This document shows positions 47,557 through 58,745 of a DNA stretch of 64,000 nucleotides, one piece after another. Under the pieces are notes generated by a model, which saw only the letters and a program-made list of their open reading frames with translations, was not told the DNA's origin and did no database searches. The DNA lies in contig JAPWDM010000004.1 in NCBI GenBank assembly GCA_035578155.1, positions 57,214,660 through 57,278,659 of the forward strand, given 5' to 3'. The first letter of the stretch is position 1. Each line of letters begins with the position of its first letter. The position numbers were made by a program, and so were the translations under genes. This DNA comes from Brachynemurus nebulosus. Its lineage: Eukaryota > Arthropoda > Insecta > Neuroptera > Myrmeleontidae.

Positions 47557-49428
47557 AGCCGGGTAAGATAGGGAAAACGGCCCTTGACGCAAAATTTATT
47601 GTTCTTATAGGAAATAATACTTCTTAGCCCCAGATACATTCCTGCCAAATTTCAACCCTCTGAGGCTAATAGTTTTCGAATACAAAAACAGACAAAAATT
47701 TTCAAAAAAATTTTTTTTTACGAAATTACTGAGCCGATTTATTTGGGTTTAATATATATTGTGTACCCAACTTAGGCAAAGTAATAAAAAAAAATTAACG
47801 TTATATCCCTTTATTATACTAATTTTTTTAAATTTTTAAATTTAACTAAATTTTTTTTTGTCACTTACGCGTTAGCGACACCCACCATTTTTTGTTCAAT
47901 AATATGTCTCTTAGTACTCTATAACATATATTTTTATAGAAAAATTTCAGTTGGTAGAACATAGTAATATTTCAATACAAATACATACCATGTTAGGTAC
48001 TACATATATTACTTATGTATAAGAAGGGCTATAAAGTAAAATATCTACCCTATTTCTAAAATAATACAATTACATACGTTCATAACTAGATAAACTACTT
48101 TAAATTTACTCAAGTCCAACATTTTCTGCCGTTTGTCTTTTTTTATTAATAAAACAAAATGGATATTGATTTCTTTTTTGTTAGAGTTGTTTTCTTTGTA
48201 AGACGTCAAGTGAAACTTTATTAGCTCATACACCACGTATTACGACGTCAACAATTTCATACAAAGTTTATTAGCTGTCAAAATAGTATACCAGTTGGTC
48301 ATTTCGTTATAATTCCCCATGACCCGTCATCGTGTTAACAAAAGAAGACGTTTGTCTAAGCTTGTTTGTCGTTGTTATGAACGTATATAATTTTATTACA
48401 GAAGAAATCCACTTTCTGCACCTCCTTAAGAAGTGCAACAAAAACATCAAGTGAGAGGGTCTGTTCAAGTTAGTTATATGTACCTACATGTAATTTACCT
48501 ACATATTTTTATAACTACAAGTTTTAGCCGGACTGTTGTTATTACTATACATTGTTGAAGTTTTTTGTTCCAATCTATTAAGTTAATGTTTATTATTATT
48601 ATTAAAACAATATAACATTTAAGACGTATTATTGTTATTATTATTATCTTTATTTAAATAAAGTTTCTAAAACTTATAATTTTTGTTGAGTTAGATGTAA
48701 TTTTAATTAGTAAGTATGCTGAGATAATTTTATTGATTTCATTCAAATATTCAGATTCATGGTAAAACTAACCTTGAAAATTATTTTTTAGCAAGCAGAA
48801 ACATATTTTTTATAACAAGTCAAAATATACATTTTTTAGACCGTCACAGGAACTCCAAGAACTGCAACTCAGGGGGGAAGAGAACATTTTATTGCACTCC
48901 TCAGAGTTCTACTGTGTTTTAGAAATCAGGCAGATGCTTTACTTTATGGTCCTTTTTATACATAAGTAATATATGTAGCACCGAACATGACATGCATTTG
49001 TATTGAAATATTACTATGTTCTACCAACTAAAATTTTTCCGTAAAAATATATGTTATAGAATACTAAGAGACATATTATTGAACAAAAAATGGTGGGTGT
49101 CGCTAACGCGTAAGTGCCAAAAAAAAATTTACTTAAATTTAAAAATTTAAAAAAATTAGTATAATAAAGGGATATAACGTTAATTTTTTTTTATTACTTT
49201 GTTTAAGGTGGGTACACAGTATATATTAAACTCAAATAAATCGGCTCAGTAATTTCGTAAAAAAAAATTTTTTTTGAAAATTTTTGTCTGTGTATTCATA
49301 AACTATTAGCCTTAGAGGGTTGAAATTTGGCGGGTATGTATGTATCTGGGGCTAAGAAGTATTATTTCCTATAAAAACAATCAATTTTGCGTCAAGGGCC
49401 GTTTTCCCTATCTTGCCCGGCTATGCCG
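47557..49428. mobile_element. 1.9-kb foldback element with ~480-bp inverted arms
   Basis: GGCATAGCCGGGTAAGATAG (47556) is inverted at 49428 (CTATCTTGCCCGGCTATGCC). Matching continues for about 480 bp, through GGCCCTTGACGCAAAATT, TAATACTTCTTAGCCCCAGA, CGCTAACGCGTAAGTG and CATACCATGTTAGGT / ACCGAACATGACATG near 48000 and 48980. The loop (about 48040-48940) has no gene. It splits the integrase C-terminus. I could not define a target duplication. Confidence 0.88.
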
Positions 49429-49611
49429 TTTAAACAAACAAAAGTTAAAGAAGACCATGGAAAAACATTAACCGACGTAAACAATAGAAAACTACACAAA
49501 CACAAACTAAAAAGACGTTTAAAATTGCAGGTTAACAATAATAACGACAACAACGACCCAGACAATAGACATACAAGACTTGACCCACAACCCGGGGCTT
49601 CTCGCGATTAA

Positions 49612-50193
49612 TTTGGGAAACGGAAGATTGATCAAATCTCACTCCAACCTGAAGTCTTAGAAGTCTGGAACAATTTTTCCTGAATGGTCCCCTCTATTTT
49701 GAATTTTTTTGTATAAATTTTTTTTTCGATTAGATGCATATTTTAGGAATAAATCGAATGGCAACTCTCGGAAAACTCAGCCTATATATATATGGTACTT
49801 ATTCTCAAATGGAAACGCTACCAAATAGAAACGCGAGCTACCCACACCATACTTAAACACTTCTACGTCATCACTTCCCCTTCAGTGGCTGTGTCTGCTG
49901 CACTAAGCACGAGTGGTGTCACAAAAGTTTACTGTGGTCATTGCAACCCACAAACTTAAATTATTACTTGAATAATTTTTATTTAAGAAGATATGGTAAT
50001 TTGCAAATTTAAATTTTTAATAAAAAAAATTGAAACATTATAAATCACAACAATGTTTTAGTATTAAAACACTATGACGTAGTGTCAAATTGAAGTAATT
50101 ATTTTTCTTTTTGAGAAATAGGTTGCTACTTTTTGAAAATATGATAACTAGAGCGCGGACATAGCTCCGAACAAAAGGGTTGACCAATTTTTT

Positions 50194-50199
<6 letters not shown>
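49612..50199. other. Unassigned; possible retroelement 3' flank then AT-rich DNA
   Basis: After the integrase stop, TTTGGGAAACGGAAGATTG could be the region before a 3' LTR, but no LTR pair is found. 49877 contains a CTTCCCCTTCAG. No further coding. Confidence 0.45.
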
Positions 50200-50280
<81 letters not shown>

Positions 50281-50283
50281 TAC
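50200..50283. repeat. (TA)n microsatellite
   Basis: About 84 bp of TA at the left side of the 50315-50990 foldback element. Confidence 0.96.
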
Positions 50284-50314
50284 GTGTGCATATGTGTATG
50301 TATTTTATAAGATT

Positions 50315-50990
50315 ATAATACCGTCCAAATAGTATAATGGTACCATTTCATCTACACTTTTTTTCCAAAACTCAGTAACCAGGGAGATGAAGTAGAGTGA
50401 TGAAATGTAGAGGGGTGGAACGAAACTGACTCCCTTTTTTAAAAATTTTTTAGGCGCCCATGAGTAATGGATTCATATTTTAGGGGTGAGTATGAACATC
50501 AGGATAATTAAATTTATGGTACCAATTATTCCATCACTTATGATTAGGGGATAATTTGGAAGTAGATACTTCTACCTTAAATTACTCGAAAACGGTACTA
50601 TTTATAGAAATGTAACAAGTATACCTTTTTTGCGTGGAATTTTCTAAGCAATCATATTGTTTTAGAAATTTGTTTAAATAACTGCAAATTAAAAAAGAAG
50701 ACGTGATAACTAACACCTACCACTCAAAACCACCGCTTGATCAGAAGTGATGGAATAAGTGTTAATATAAATTTAATCCTCCTAATGCAAAATACATACC
50801 CCTAAAATATCAATCCGTTATTCGAAAGCGTTTGGAGAACATTTAGGAAAAGATGGTTTTCGTTTCACCCCTTTACAGGCATGTATCTCCCTTATTATTG
50901 AGTTTTGGAAAAAAGTGTAGATGAAAAGGTACCATTATTTTTTAAAGTACTATCAGCTCTAGCAATTACGGTACATAATTCTGGACCACC
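50315..50990. mobile_element. Foldback element, ~250-bp arms, between two (TA)n arrays
   Basis: AATGGTACCATTTCATCTAC (50337) and the following ACTTTTTTTCCAAAACTCAG are inverted at about 50900-50938. A second layer (TTCATATTTTAGGGGTGAGT near 50471 with TATTCCATCACTT near 50527) is inverted at about 50742-50822. The loop is about 170 bp. The left outer arm seems to have lost sequence relative to the right. Confidence 0.8.
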
Positions 50991-50991
50991 T

Positions 50992-51126
<135 letters not shown>

Positions 51127-51270
51127 AATTTTAGTGACCCTTCTTTTCGGTTCCTCGAAGCCTGAAAATAAATTTCTGCCATAGTTCTGGGCTCAGGTCT
51201 TTTCATGGCACCCGCTGTAATAAGTAAATTTTTCCAAAATGGAAATTTACTTAATAAAGGTAATTAAGGA
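51127..51270 (+). repeat. Dispersed repeat copy (pair with 10195-10325)
   Basis: GAAGCCTGAAAATAAATTTC, GGGCTCAGGTC, TGGCACCCGCTGTAATA and the palindrome AAATTTTTCCAAAATGGAAA follow the same order as 10195-10325. Confidence 0.65.
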
Positions 51271-51904
51271 AAAATAATGTATTTTCATTAATTTAATTTA
51301 CAAATACATTCTAAATGAAACTGTTACAAACATATTCTAAATTAAATCATTTAAAACAGAATCAATTATATAGTACATTTAATGAGATTTGTAAATAATA
51401 TTTCCATCAATTTCTACTCCTCTATACAATATAAGTGAGTTTTGAGCTACATGGGCTTGGTATTGGTAGCTGACGATCAACATAATATAATTTTATTTAA
51501 ATATAGTCAGCAGCCAGCACACAATTCTAAATTATTCATTGTATGAAGTGTGAAACGAAGTTAGAGGATTGGAATCAACGATATATATTTGCATATAAAT
51601 ACAATAAATATGGTATCCTTAATGGCATCCCACAAGTTAGTGTTAAACCATAAATTGAATTTAAAACGTATTACTTTCCTTTCTGTTTTTAATATTTTAT
51701 TGTGCTGTTTTATGTTACGAATATAACACTACTGCTCTACTAGAGCAAGAATTTTTGTTACAGCTTTGGAAAATTCGCCTAATGCATTTTAGACACACAT
51801 TAAGACATGATTTCGTAGTCAGTAGCTAGAGTTTTTCACAATTCCCGGGATAAAATATTTCTTAGTTTTATCCAATATCAAAATTAGCCCTTAATCAATA
51901 TTTT
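51271..51904. other. Unassigned AT-rich DNA
   Basis: Nothing recognised. Confidence 0.5.
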
Positions 51905-52475
51905 TTATGCTAATATGATATAAAGAAAATTTGTTTGTGTGTCCAAAGTAAACTCAAAAAATACTGGACCGATTTTGCAAATTTTTTCACCATTAAACAG
52001 CTAAACTCTTTGGCGACCCAAAAAGGACCTAAAGTAAGCGATCCAACCGATTTCGAAAATTTCGTTACTGTTAGAGAGCTAAACCCTTCCAAATTAATAT
52101 AGGCTACGTTATATTATGTATAAGATCTTCTGGGTCCTGGGACACAAAAAGGACCTAAAGTAGACCCAAACGATTTTGAAAATTTTTTCACTGTTATAAA
52201 ACTAAATTATTCTGTACTGACATAGTCTGTGTTACATTAAATTATGAGGCCCCATGGACCCTGTGTAAAGTGAAATCCACAACCAATTTTTAAAATTTTT
52301 TCACTATTAGAAAGCCAAACTTTTCCAGATTGACATAGGCTATGTTATATAAGATTATGAAATTCCCTGGACCTTGGAGACCCAAGAGACCCAAATAGAA
52401 TCTAAAGTAAAATAGATAACTAAACTATTTCAAATTTACTTAGGTTATGTTACATAAGATTATGAGGTCCCGTAG
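51905..52475 (+). repeat. Degenerate ~120-bp tandem repeat, left part
   Basis: Units share a GATTTTGAAAATTTTTTCAC block, CTGTTAGAAAGCTAAAC, GACATAGGCTATGTTATAT, AAGATTATGAGGTCC and a CTGGG..CC/AAAAAGGACCTAAAGT block. Copies begin near 51970, 52050, 52170 and 52285. The same units resume at 53449-53740, on the other side of the 52476-53448 element. Confidence 0.75.
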
Positions 52476-53448
52476 CTTATTTGGAAAATATACCCGTATT
52501 CAGAGCTCAAAGTATCTGAGCCCGGGTATATTTTAAATGCTTAATAAGCGTAGTTCAGTATTTGAAAATATACCCATTAAAAACACTGAGCTTGAGTATA
52601 TTTTCAAACTCAATGTTTAACAAGAATAGTATGAAAAACATACCCACTTTCAAATTATTGTAATTTTTATAAACAAATATTAAATATTTGCAAACTTAAG
52701 AATGTTCCTGAACAACGAGTGTTGATAAATTACTTTTCGGTAAATGATCCGCTTCAGTCAAGGAAAAGTTTTTCATACAATTCAATTAGTGCTCGTAAAA
52801 TTGGAATATTTTTTTTACAAATTCTTCAATAAAAAATTGATAATAATCGCTACTTTCATTTTGGTATTAGTCTGGAACCTTAATTGCACCACTTTTCAAC
52901 GGATTCGAATTCAAATAATGTTATCCGTCTATATTCACACTCTTTTGTAAAAAAAAAATTTCTAAATCAGTTTTATTAATCATTATTCAATATTTGCACT
53001 TTTTAAACAAATTTAGCACGTTTAATTCACGCTAAGAATTAAGAATTAAGATAAAGAAGAAGATATAAAATAATTTCAAAAAACTGTAACGGTTTTTTTC
53101 TTATTTGCAACAAAATAACGTTTGGTTTAAATCATATGTGCAGGATTACCTACATAAAAAGTATCGTACTGAGGCACGCTAAGATCGAGTATAAATTACA
53201 GTTGAAATAACTTTGAAAATATACCTTGTTAGTAATTTTATATGTTTCCACTAAGGCACTAATCGTCAAGTAGATATTCAAATCCCCGTAGTAAAGATCC
53301 CGTACCTGAAAATATACCGGATTTTGGTTCTGAAGTGAGTTATATTTTAAAGAGTCATTTTTTTAGTTTGTGTTTTTTAAAGTATACTCGATCCTAGATC
53401 GGTCAGTGACGTCACCAGCTCTGACTTCGGGTATATTTTCAAAATAAG
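52476..53448. mobile_element. 973-bp TIR element with GAAAATATACCC subterminal motifs
   Basis: CTTATTTGGAAAATATACCC (52476) is inverted at 53448 (GGGTATATTTTCAAAATAAG), one base longer. GAAAATATACC or its inverse recurs about five times near each end (left 52483, 52522, 52563, 52594, 52638; right 53216, 53309, 53339, 53382, 53430). The flanking tandem repeat is split by it. No transposase; the frame at 52744-52950 is low complexity. Superfamily and duplication length not determined. Confidence 0.7.
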
Positions 53449-54635
53449 GGGTCTCGCAAGGCCCTGAAAAAATAAAAAGCGCATAAAATGAACTACTTAG
53501 CCGATTTTGAAAATTTTGTACTGTTAGAAAATTCGCTTATTCCAGACTGACATAGGTTATGTTATACGAGACTATGAGGTTCCCCAAGGGCCTGGGACCC
53601 AGATAGCGCTTAAAATAAATTTCTCAACCAATTTTGAAAATTTTTTTCACTGTTAGAAGGCTAAAAAGTTTCAAATTTTTACAGGCTATGTCGTATTAGG
53701 TTATTATAGAATCCTGAAGATGGGTGGAAAAGTTTTAATCATTTTTTTTTTAAATACTGTTTTGATATAATTATTGCTGTTGAGATATATTATAATTGAA
53801 CATGAGGTCAAAATTACCCGCTAGAGCCTTAGTGATACCAAAATAAACGGATAGACAAAAATAAACGGATAATGATACAAAAATAAACGGATAGTGATAC
53901 AAAGATAAACGGATAGTTTTATCAAATTTTGCTCAAATATTTTTGAGATCCTTAAAAAAGAACTGAATTAAAAATTGTCTATCAAGGCTTTAGGATCTTA
54001 AAAATGGTCTGAAATTGAAATGTTGCTAAAACTGTTAATATAGTTATTTATGGAAAAGTCTTGAAGCGTAGAAATTAACCATGCTGCTAAAATATGAAAA
54101 TGATTACTTTGGGATAAAATTGTCATTTGGGTGGGAAAAAAGTGGATTAGTGGACTGAAAACTGGCAAGAATAATGGATTTCTTACGGGATTGGGAGCGG
54201 GTGGAAGTTGTATTGAAGATAATGTGCTTAATTCTATATTTGAACCTGGAATAAAACTGGGAACAGGATTAAAATTGGTAAAAACGGAAGACTGCATGGG
54301 ATTTGATAACTTTTCTCGGGATTGGGATCGAGTGGGAATGGAAAATTAATTTTGAATCTGGACGGAAACAGGACAAAAAAATTACTAACAGCGACACGTC
54401 TACTTTAGAATCGTTTGATGAGCGAAATCAATGACTATAAATAACTGATTTCGTACAGAATATCGAAATATCTAATATAAAAGTAATTGAACCTATAATT
54501 CAGCTAATTTTAAGCAAATGAGACCGTGAGTTACAGCTATGAAATATAAAATATATGTTCAAGTTACCGGGAATTATATAAAATACTAAAATAAAAAAAA
54601 ACATCTGAGCGAAGCCACGAAGGGCCGCTAGTATA
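53449..54635 (+). repeat. Degenerate tandem repeat, right part, and family 3' end
   Basis: The ~120-bp units continue to about 53740. GATAATGATACAAAAATAAACGG is repeated three times at 53840-53915. 54405-54490 matches 44810-44890 (CGTTTGATGAGCG ... AACTGATTT ... ATATCTAAT). The end CTGAGCGAAGCCACGAAGGG, CCGCTAGT (54605-54633) resembles 3' ends of Helentron-like rolling-circle elements. The overlapping frames at 53998-54349 (both strands) are incidental. Confidence 0.5.
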
Positions 54636-54868
54636 CATATATAATTGAGACTGAAGTATAGCAACCCCTGGAGAACATGTTTCGTGTTCTTTGAAACCGT
54701 GTTATTCGAGACTACAAAAGACGGGATTCCATTTCATATACAGTTAAAAGTAATGTGTATTTGTTTCAATTAAAATGGAATGGAATTCAATATTAGCTCT
54801 AAAGTCGGTCAATCATAAAATGTACTTGTTTTTTTATTATGTTTGTTTATAAATGATGCTTTATGTTA

Positions 54869-55040
54869 TTGAAAATTTTGATCCCAAATATTTCGTAAAC
54901 GGTGCGTCGTGGCTCAAAAATAACGAAATTTTTGAAGGCTTAAGCGAAACAATTTGTGGGTGTTCCAAACATACTGGGGCTGTCAAAACCTACTTTTCGT
55001 TATCGAAAATTGTCGATATCGAAAATAACGATATTTTCAA
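54869..55040 (-). repeat. Inverted copy of the CGATAATTTTCGATAACG repeat
   Basis: ATTTCGTAAACGGTGCGTCG, AAATTTTTGAAGGCTTAAGC and TTTTCGTTATCGAAAATTG are the inverse of segments at 57232-57400 and 57510-57650. The frame 54853-55047 is repeat-derived. Confidence 0.75.
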
Positions 55041-55047
55041 ACTTTGA

Positions 55048-56310
55048 ATATGTAAACTTCTACATGTTCGTTATCATTTCTATTATAAAATTTCTCTAAA
55101 ATTTTTAATAGTTTTTTTTTCCAGTATTTTTTCTTTTATAATGACAGATTCAACTTACACGATTTTTATTCGTGTAAATCAAATCTACATGGATCGAATA
55201 TATTTCGCGTACATGACCGGTGTAATTATATCAAATAATATATTATGTAGGCACTTTATTCTCTTTCAAAAGTACTATTTAAAAATCGTGTTGTAACCAA
55301 ATGACTAAATTACCAATTAAGTAAGTACATAAAAAAGACGAATTATTATTGGAAAGTAAAAATTTACATTTTCTTGATGAAATAAACATAAAAATAGAAA
55401 AATATAGAAGGTATTTGCAATCAATAATAATGCAATGTAATTTACTCTATTCTATTCTTCCTTATATGTTTTAGATACCACACATATTTCCGAAAAACGC
55501 AAAAACCCGTATCGCCTAATTTTTCGTGCTCTTTCCATTTATGATGGTAAAAATTTGATACATGGAATCCCGCAGGCTGTACAAGAAAATTTACCCCCAT
55601 TTTCACCCCTCCACCCCCTCTTATGAACGCGATCTTCGTTAACCTATACAGGTGAATAGATCTTTCAGATAGTAACATTTCGTCAATTTAAAGTTCTCGT
55701 CTATCTCTTATAGTTTTCGAGATATCTTAAGAAATATGATTTAAACCCCCAACCTTAGGGGCTGGTTTCAACGCGTAAACGTGGAAAATGGCCGATAAAA
55801 AAAATACGGGTCCCTTATCTTTACCTATACTACACACCAAAATTGCGAATTTCACTCGGGGTGCATCTCCTTGTCAGTTCGATACAAAAATTTTTTATAA
55901 CAACTAAATGCAAGGGAACGGAGTCGAATCACAAAAGTGTTTACAGTATAAGGTACAAGTCATAACAAGTCTGATATCGTTCCGATAAAATATTACCTGA
56001 GTGGTATTGGTATTGGAGCGATATTCGAGCGGCAGCGTATCGCGACTGATATCGGAACGGTATCGGAGCAATGATATGAATACATTTATTGTTTCTTGTG
56101 TAAGAATATTTTATCGAATCGGGAGGGTAGCGATAATGTGTTTCGGGCCTTAAGTGTTAATACAACTATCACAACTTGATGGAAAAAATAAATATAAGTA
56201 CAGCAGTGGTTCTTTTTATAATACACGTGCGAGAAAGAAAAAAACATATTTCGTAATTTTTTTAAGAAAGAAAGAAATATATTTCTTATTCATTTAAACA
56301 TGTACTACGT
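55048..56310. other. Unassigned DNA
   Basis: No element resolved. 55980-56080 has repeated GATATCG/GGTATTGG/GGAGCGATAT words (for example TATCGGAACGGTATCGGAGC). The minus-strand frame 55442-55678 has no domain. Confidence 0.45.
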
Positions 56311-56730
56311 ATATCGCACATTGAGAATAAAACTGTTACAACTGCAAAATCACTAATTTTAAGATATTAAAGAAATAAGATTTTGAAGAAATTTAAAACC
56401 TAATAACTTTTTTCCAAATCATCTTAGAACTTTGAAACTTTGTTAGGTTCATTCTAACAGTTAGTTTTAAATGTTGTGATAAACATTTTGTCGAGAAAAT
56501 TCATAGTTTAAATTTTCATTGCAGTTGCAACCAAAAATTTTTTAGTTATTTTACAAAAAGTTGCATTCTGTTTAGGATTATAATGTTATATCTGCAAATA
56601 ATACATTTTTTCTTAATTATTTCACAAAATATTACTTTTTGTTGGTGACGCAAAGTTGTATCTGCAACTAATACTTTTCAGAAATTTTGAAAATTTCGGT
56701 TTATATAATTTTATAATGGCAATCGTTTAA

Positions 56731-56976
56731 GGTAACACATTCCATAACTGTATTACAGATAGAAATGGGCAACGGGAAAATTCCCACTGGGAATTTTCCC
56801 AGGAATATTCCCATTTGGGTAATTATTGAGTATTTTCCCGGGAAAATGCCCAAGGTAATACATTCCATAACTGTATTACAGATAGAGATGGGCAACGGCA
56901 AAATTCCTAATGGGAATTTTCCCGGGAATATTCCCATTTGGGTAATTATTGAGTATTTTCCCGGGAAAATTCCCGA
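56731..56976 (+). repeat. 123-bp duplication rich in GGGAATTTTCCC palindromes
   Basis: GGTAACACATTCCATAACTG (56731) and GGTAATACATTCCATAACTG (56854) start two copies. Each contains GATGGGCAACGG-type sequence and several GGGAAAATTCCC / TTTTCCCGGGAAAA palindromes. Frames on both strands are translations of it. Confidence 0.9.
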
Positions 56977-57231
56977 AACCTGAGTAAAAACGATTACTTA
57001 CAATTAGCTGTACTATTTTACAAATGCGTTTTTAATTAAAGACTGCAACACCGGTCCCTCAATTTACGTGAAATTCATGGGGATTCAATTTATGCGGATA
57101 AAAAGTCGCGTAAATTAAATCCGTCATTATAAAAACAAAATACTGGAAATAAAAGCTACCGAAAATTGTAGAGAATTTTATAATACAAATGATAAGGAAA
57201 ATGTAGAAATTTACACGTTAAAATTTTAAAA

Positions 57232-57440
57232 ATATCGTTTTTTTCGATATCGATAATTTTCGATAACGAAAAATAGGTTTTGACAGTTCGAATATATTAG
57301 GAATACCCACAACTTGCTTCGCTTAAACCTTCAAAAATTTCGCTATTTTTTAGCTACGATGTACCGTTTACGAGATATTTATGACCAAAGGTTTACGTTT
57401 TCGAAAAGTATTGAAAACTAATTTTTTTGAAAATATTTTA
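57232..57440 (+). repeat. CGATAATTTTCGATAACG repeat, copy 1
   Basis: CGATAATTTTCGATAACGAA, AATACCCACAAC, CTTCGCTTAAACCTTCAAAA, TTTACGAGATATTTA and AAAACTAATTTTTTTGAAAA recur in the same order at 57510-57720. Confidence 0.85.
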
Positions 57441-57509
57441 TTGGTGACAAAACCAATTTGACTAATCAGACTGAATCAATTAATTACAATCAGTTTGTGA
57501 TGAGTAACT

Positions 57510-57720
57510 CGGTATCGATAATTTTCGATAACGAAAAGTAAGTTTTGATAGTCCCAGTGTGTTCGGAATACCCACAACTAGCTTCGCTTAAGCCTTCAAA
57601 AATTTCGTTATTTTTGAGCTACGATGCACTGTTTACGAGGTATTTACGATCAAAAGTTTACGTTTTCTAAAAGTATGAAAACTAATTTTTTCGAAAATAT
57701 TCTATTGCCGACCAAAGAAA
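57510..57720 (+). repeat. CGATAATTTTCGATAACG repeat, copy 2
   Basis: Direct copy of 57232-57440, about 280 bp downstream; an inverted copy lies at 54869-55040. Confidence 0.85.
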
Positions 57721-58745
57721 TGGGACTAATAGAGCATAAATTAAACCATTATACAATCAATTTATAATAATTTGTTAGACATTTAGTAGTAAAAGTAATT
57801 AAACACATTTAACTGAAAATATTATGTTATTTATTCTTCTTTTCTTCTATTATAACTATTAGGAGTATGTAGCTATTAGGGATATGCTGCTACAGTTTTA
57901 TTTTGTTTTTGGATTTTAATTTACTTATATGGTTTCTTACATTTTCTTTTACATCAATATTTTGCCGATTGACATTTTTTCCACGTTTGTCTGTTTTTAT
58001 TATACAAATATTTCGATCGAGCTTTTAGTTTACTTTTTTAGTTTACATTTTATCTTGTACGCAATATCCTGATCTAACTTTTGTTTTTACCGGAAAACTA
58101 ACCTTTTTGTTTTCAGTGAATAACGTTCTGACTCTGTATTAATTAAACTGTTTAAATTGTTTAAATTATATGGTTTAAATTGTTTAAATTATACGATTAA
58201 ATTCAGAAAGAGCTGTTAAATTAATTTTTTCTTTATCAGCGTCCGTATTTTGAAATTAAAGTAAATTATAATTATATTTTAATAACAATAATGCTACGAA
58301 AGGATTTTCGTCTAAACTCAATAAACATTAAATATGACTAAAATTGTGAATATCATTATTCACTTACATTGTAAAATGAAAACAGAAGAAGGAATACCAA
58401 AATGCGTGTAGTTCTGTATGTACCTACAATCCACTCTAACTAACATGTAGCCACTTAATAAAAGAAATCACATACATATACCTTTTTTAATCTAAATAAA
58501 AAGTTAATTTTTTGTTTTCTCTTTGTTACAACTGCATATGCAACAAAAATTTCTTAAACCATTTATTCTTAGGTTGTTAAAATTTAAAAAAAGTTTATGG
58601 ACTATTACTTTTTTATTTTCTAGAATTTTAGGATGAAAATTTCACCAAACGATAGCTTAAATGTAGCTGAATCCAATGATATAAAAATCTCAAAAATGAA
58701 AAATTTGCAGTTGTAACAGTTTTATTCTCAATGTGCGATATATAG

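Larger units (their letters stand above)
46369..49611 (+). pseudogene. Ty3/gypsy integrase, broken by two insertions and a duplication
   Basis: Coding pieces in order: 46369-46499 (KITAIYCKDEKHSLDYKIFI..., connector), 46644-47003 (zinc module YHQKSNHRGIQETFLHLRRE...CNICNSVK, then HIDIFYLN with the first catalytic Asp), about 47004-47244 in a shifted frame (second Asp in VADSEKSF, Glu in SPVERFH), 47245-47556 (ATYNNSINSITKFTPFELFF, the classic segment after the core) and 49429-49611 (FKQTKVKEDHGKTL ... HKHKLKRRLK, the basic C-terminus). Breaks: a 142-bp MITE at 46502-46643; a 16-bp tandem duplication at 46979-47010 that shifts the frame; a TGA near 47206; and a 1.9-kb foldback element at 47557-49428. 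Unlike the 30.5-kb copy, all three catalytic acids are still readable. The TYNNSIHS-like string suggests the errantivirus-like branch. RT, protease, Gag and LTRs were not found. Confidence 0.88.
45628..49843. mobile_element. Imperfect ~45-bp inverted repeats bracketing the second gypsy region
   Basis: AGCTCGCGTTTCCATTTGAA, then GTGTTCCATTTGAGAATAAG (45628-45673), is inverted at 49795-49843 (CTTATTCTCAAATGGAAACG ... AAACGCGAGCT). The span of 4.2 kb contains the broken integrase. This may be one TIR element that received the retroelement, or two unrelated single copies. Confidence 0.45.
56311..58745. mobile_element. Structure with ~40-bp identical inverted ends
   Basis: ATATCGCACATTGAGAATAA then AACTGTTACAACTGCAAA (56311-56348) is exactly inverted at about 58705-58743. 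GTTGYAACTGCAA-like words recur inside both ends (56521, 56563, 56653; 58520). The outer flanks also share TTCTTTTTATAATACAC (56211) with its inverse at about 58998. The span contains the 123-bp duplication and the 57232/57510 repeats. No transposase was seen. Confidence 0.6.

Noticed and set aside
56701..56983. Open frames of 72-78 codons on both strands
   Set aside because: Direct translation of the GGGAATTTTCCC palindromic duplication.
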